Shown here in pieces: positions 61,955 through 64,000 of a stretch of 64,000 nucleotides of DNA (positions are counted from its first letter, which is position 1; each line of letters opens with the position of its first letter). The notes beneath the pieces were generated by a model. The model was not told the origin of the DNA and did not search any database. It worked only from the letters and a program-made list of their open reading frames with translations. The stretch comes from Candidatus Bathyarchaeota archaeon (lineage in GTDB: Archaea > Thermoproteota > Bathyarchaeia > 40CM-2-53-6 > DTGE01). Both the position numbers and the translations under genes were made by a program. The DNA lies in contig JAGTRC010000002.1 of NCBI GenBank assembly GCA_018396725.1, positions 62,001 to 126,000 on the forward strand. The letters are read 5' to 3'.

Positions 61955-62722
61955 TTGACGCTGACGATCATCTGCACCCCCGGTTTAAGATCCTCCACCG
62001 GGAAAGCTGCGGAGCACCTGGAAAAGGCTAGCCCCGACAAGCTCCTCCTACCCTTCCCTGAGGCGTTCAACCATCTCCTCCTGAAGCTCTTCGACGAGAA
62101 GGTTTCCATCGACGAGATACTTGAGGAGGCGTCTCGGAAGGGATACCTCCCGGAGCCGATAGGGTACTTCAAATACTTATACGAGCCCTTGGTGAAGGCG
62201 ATCTCCACCTTGAAGATGCACTTTCCGGGGCTTAAGGTTGCATGCTACAAGGATCCTGAAGGCGTCTCCAGGATGAACGATTTGGCGGCTTATAAGGCCT
62301 CTCTAACGCTTTACACGGCCATCTCGGGGAAAGTTAGGGTCCAGGAGTGGAGGAGCCTCTTAGAGGAGGAGCTTAAATCGGACAAGGAGTCCATCGACAA
62401 TGCGGCTGACAATATAGTCAGGGAGTACGAGCCGTTCCTACGCGTGATATGCATGGCGCACCTCGAAGGGCGACACCTGTACGAGCGGCTTAAAAGAGGG
62501 ATCCGGCGGATAGCCCTTAGATACATCGGCACACCATACTTTTTCACGCCTTTAGAGGCTCTGAAACGCTTGATCTCCATCAGAGGCCTGTCAGGAGTCT
62601 CCGACGAGACTATAGAGGAGCACGTTAAACTCCACGTAGATTACGTCAGGAATTACGTGATCCCCTCAAAGGAATACGACGCTGGATACCTTAAATGGCT
62701 GATTAAAAACTTTAAAAAATGA
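61955..62722 (+). CDS. Unknown 255-residue helical protein
   Basis: TTG start. I do not recognise it. The first ~20 residues (LTIICTPGLRSSTGKAAEHL) resemble a Rossmann-like beta-loop-helix, and a strand GLKVACYKDP follows; the rest is charged and helical with many conserved-looking aromatic residues (EYEPFLRVICMAHLEGRHLYERL; GTPYFFTPLEALKRLI). No membrane segment. It could be a phosphate- or nucleotide-handling enzyme, but this is only an impression. Neighbours: a phosphatase before and a lipid enzyme after. Confidence 0.6.
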   Translation: MTLTIICTPGLRSSTGKAAEHLEKASPDKLLLPFPEAFNHLLLKLFDEKVSIDEILEEASRKGYLPEPIGYFKYLYEPLVKAISTLKMHFPGLKVACYKDPEGVSRMNDLAAYKASLTLYTAISGKVRVQEWRSLLEEELKSDKESIDNAADNIVREYEPFLRVICMAHLEGRHLYERLKRGIRRIALRYIGTPYFFTPLEALKRLISIRGLSGVSDETIEEHVKLHVDYVRNYVIPSKEYDAGYLKWLIKNFKK

Positions 62723-62800
62723 AAGGCCGCTCACCGTACAAGCCTTACCCAACGACCTAGGCGACCCATTGAAAAACCTTTGATACGCTATGCGCCGAAG

Positions 62801-62944
62801 ATGTACCGGATTAGAGGCCTCAAGAGCGTCGCCATACCGCTCAGGGCTAAGGGTTGGATAACGCCCGATTTATGGCTCATAAGGGATAATAATCCCTCCT
62901 CCGCTGTTATATGGGAGATGCGGAGGCTGAGCGCGCGGATGTGA
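62801..62944 (+). CDS. Possible 47-residue small protein
   Basis: ATG 62801 to TGA 62942-62944: basic, with PLRAKGWITPDLWLIRDNN and AVIWEMRRLSARM. It stops seven bases before the CDP-alcohol enzyme and may be coupled to it. An ATACGCTATG element lies just ahead. Weak evidence; could be chance. Confidence 0.35.
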   Translation: MYRIRGLKSVAIPLRAKGWITPDLWLIRDNNPSSAVIWEMRRLSARM

Positions 62945-62951
62945 GCCGGCG

Positions 62952-63566
62952 TTGTCAAGGCTTTCAGAAGACCTGGTTGAACCTTTTGACGGGGTGGTGG
63001 CGAAGTACATCTATGCCCCGGTATGCTCCCATATCGACGCGATGCTCTCCAGCCGCGGATTGCATCCTATCCACCTCCCGGCCACGGCCCTGCTCTCAGC
63101 CCTCATATCCGGGTTAGCATCCTATTTAGGGGAGCCCCTCCCGGGCGGCATCCTCGCCTTAACAGCCCTCTTGGCGAGCTGGCTTGGTTGGAGGCGGGTT
63201 GAAAGGCTGGGGGCTCCCAGGTCCTGGATTATAATTGGGTCGACCCTAGATCGCATAGGCGAAATATTCATAGTTTCTGGGATGATCGCATCACCCTTGA
63301 CGGCTAGGGATCCGTGTAGGATTATCGGAATCCTCGCCCTAGCCGGCTCCCTGGCCGTAAGCTACACCGCCGTAAGGGCCGGTAGGGAATTCAAGGCCTT
63401 CACCTGGAAGGGTTTTTCAGCCTACGGGGCCACTAGGGATGTGAGATTCACGGTCATCGCCGTCTCAAGCATCCTCAACGCCCCATCCCTGGGTTTAATC
63501 CTCCTAGCTGCGCTCACGTTAACCGTGGTTGCAAAGAGGATCCTCGACCTGTTCTCCCTTAGATGA
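62952..63566 (+). CDS. Degenerate CDP-alcohol phosphotransferase-like membrane protein (archaetidylinositol-phosphate synthase type)
   Basis: 204 residues, TTG start, about six transmembrane helices. The fold and flanking features follow archaetidylinositol-phosphate synthase (for example SYTAVRAGREF, TLTVVAKRIL), but the catalytic pattern D-x2-DG-x2-AR-x8-G-x3-D-x3-D is largely erased: the DGxxAR place reads SWLGWRRV, and the last part reads IIIGSTLDRIGE where GAFLDSTLDR is expected. Only the last aspartate clearly remains. It therefore may not transfer headgroups itself, or uses a different metal site. Confidence 0.7.
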   Translation: MSRLSEDLVEPFDGVVAKYIYAPVCSHIDAMLSSRGLHPIHLPATALLSALISGLASYLGEPLPGGILALTALLASWLGWRRVERLGAPRSWIIIGSTLDRIGEIFIVSGMIASPLTARDPCRIIGILALAGSLAVSYTAVRAGREFKAFTWKGFSAYGATRDVRFTVIAVSSILNAPSLGLILLAALTLTVVAKRILDLFSLR

Positions 63567-63682
63567 TGCTCCGTAGGCTCCAGCCTACCCCTCTGGGAAC
63601 AGCCGCCTAGAGATTGGCCCTCCAAGTTTATAAGCATGCGGAGGATATTTAAACGATGTGAAAGGGATTGAAGCCCCCATGC

Positions 63683-64000
63683 ATGGTTATAGCAGCCAAT
63701 ATACTGCCCGCGCTTAGGGTTGAGATAGCTGAAAGGCTGATAAGGGATTATAAGCTGAAGCCCATAGAGGTAGCCCGGAGAATGGATGTCACCCCCGCAG
63801 CGATAACCCAATATGTGAAGGGGAGCAGGGGGAAAGAGGATGTAGCGGGGCTTTTAAGGGATGGAGAAGTCGAAGTCTTGGCCTCGGCCCTAGCCTCTAA
63901 GCTGGCGGAAGGCAGCCCGATTGAAGAGGTCATGGAGGCTCTATGCCAGCTATGCGAGACCATGAGGAGGAGGGGGCTCCTATGCCCTCAATGCAAGGTT
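63683..64000 (+). CDS. Helix-turn-helix transcriptional regulator (partial, cut by right edge)
   Basis: First 106 residues only. LPALRVEIAERLIRDYKLKPIEVARRMDVTPAAITQYVKGSRG is an XRE-type helix-turn-helix as in the archaeal COG2522-like regulators. It continues with an acidic helix and CQLCETMRRRGLLCPQCKV, a likely zinc-binding cysteine group. ATG 63683 is the start shown; TTG 63668, in frame, is possible. Function beyond DNA binding unknown. Confidence 0.75.
   Translation, partial: MVIAANILPALRVEIAERLIRDYKLKPIEVARRMDVTPAAITQYVKGSRGKEDVAGLLRDGEVEVLASALASKLAEGSPIEEVMEALCQLCETMRRRGLLCPQCKV

Overview
The window is a stretch of an archaeal chromosome, most likely from the TACK group and close to Bathyarchaeia. 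This rests on gene content: an uninterrupted single-gene rpoA (A' and A'' joined), archaeal RpoB/RpoH/NusA-like/L30e, Alba, archaeal-type ProS, ValS and SAM synthetase, a CdvA/ESCRT-III/Vps4 division cluster, tetraether synthase, MtrH-type methyltransferases, TATA-box promoters close to start codons, frequent TTG/GTG starts, and tRNA genes broken by several introns. The lineage is an inference; there is no rRNA in the window.

Layout. 1-4.4 kb: a more A+T-rich minus-strand block holding a glycosyltransferase (running off the left edge), a response regulator and a CHASE4-type histidine kinase, then a decayed tyrosine-recombinase remnant beside an intron-rich tRNA-Trp; this looks like an old integration site. 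4.7-11.3 kb: a DMT exporter, then a corrinoid methyl-transfer module (MtrH-like, corrinoid protein, UroD/MtaA-like methyltransferase, corrinoid-activating protein) around a palindromic operator candidate; a second MtrH-like gene sits at 47 kb. 11.4-24 kb: mixed housekeeping and accessory genes (FAU-1, SprT-like, a possible eL22, divergent KARI-like plus ThrC-like pair, OsmC, archaemetzincin, SfsA, macro domain, KaiC-like, PFK, ferredoxin, DUF169). 24-31 kb: membrane protein, ValS, CPBP protease, SAM synthetase divergent from an HTH-CBS regulator with an 18-bp perfect palindrome between them, and a YchF/OBG-type GTPase. 32-38.4 kb: tetraether synthase, an M24-fold protein without its metal ligands, inositol-phosphate synthase, a methyltransferase, and an altered ADP-ribosylglycohydrolase. 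38.4-46.9 kb: the RNA polymerase operon rpoH-rpoB-rpoA-rpl30e-nusA preceded by tRNA-Lys. 47-51 kb: MtrH-like, HisC, SAH hydrolase, Alba. 51.5-55.5 kb: an enlarged cdv locus cdvB1-cdvA-cdvB2-cdvC-cdvB3. 55.5-64 kb: GAF sensor, ProS, PfkB kinase, TatA/TatC, PPP phosphatase, an unknown protein, a degenerate CDP-alcohol phosphotransferase and an HTH regulator cut by the right edge.

Links between regions: SAM supply and recycling (SAM synthetase, SAH hydrolase) serves the methyltransferases and radical-SAM lipid synthase; tetraether synthase, inositol-phosphate synthase and the CDP-alcohol enzyme together suggest membrane-spanning lipids with inositol headgroups. The most unusual items are the tRNA genes with three and four inferred introns, the division locus with three ESCRT-III paralogues of which two lack a normal start codon, the HTH-CBS/SAM-synthetase palindrome, the possible eL22, and several enzymes that have lost catalytic residues. 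No CRISPR array, rRNA or intact insertion sequence was seen.
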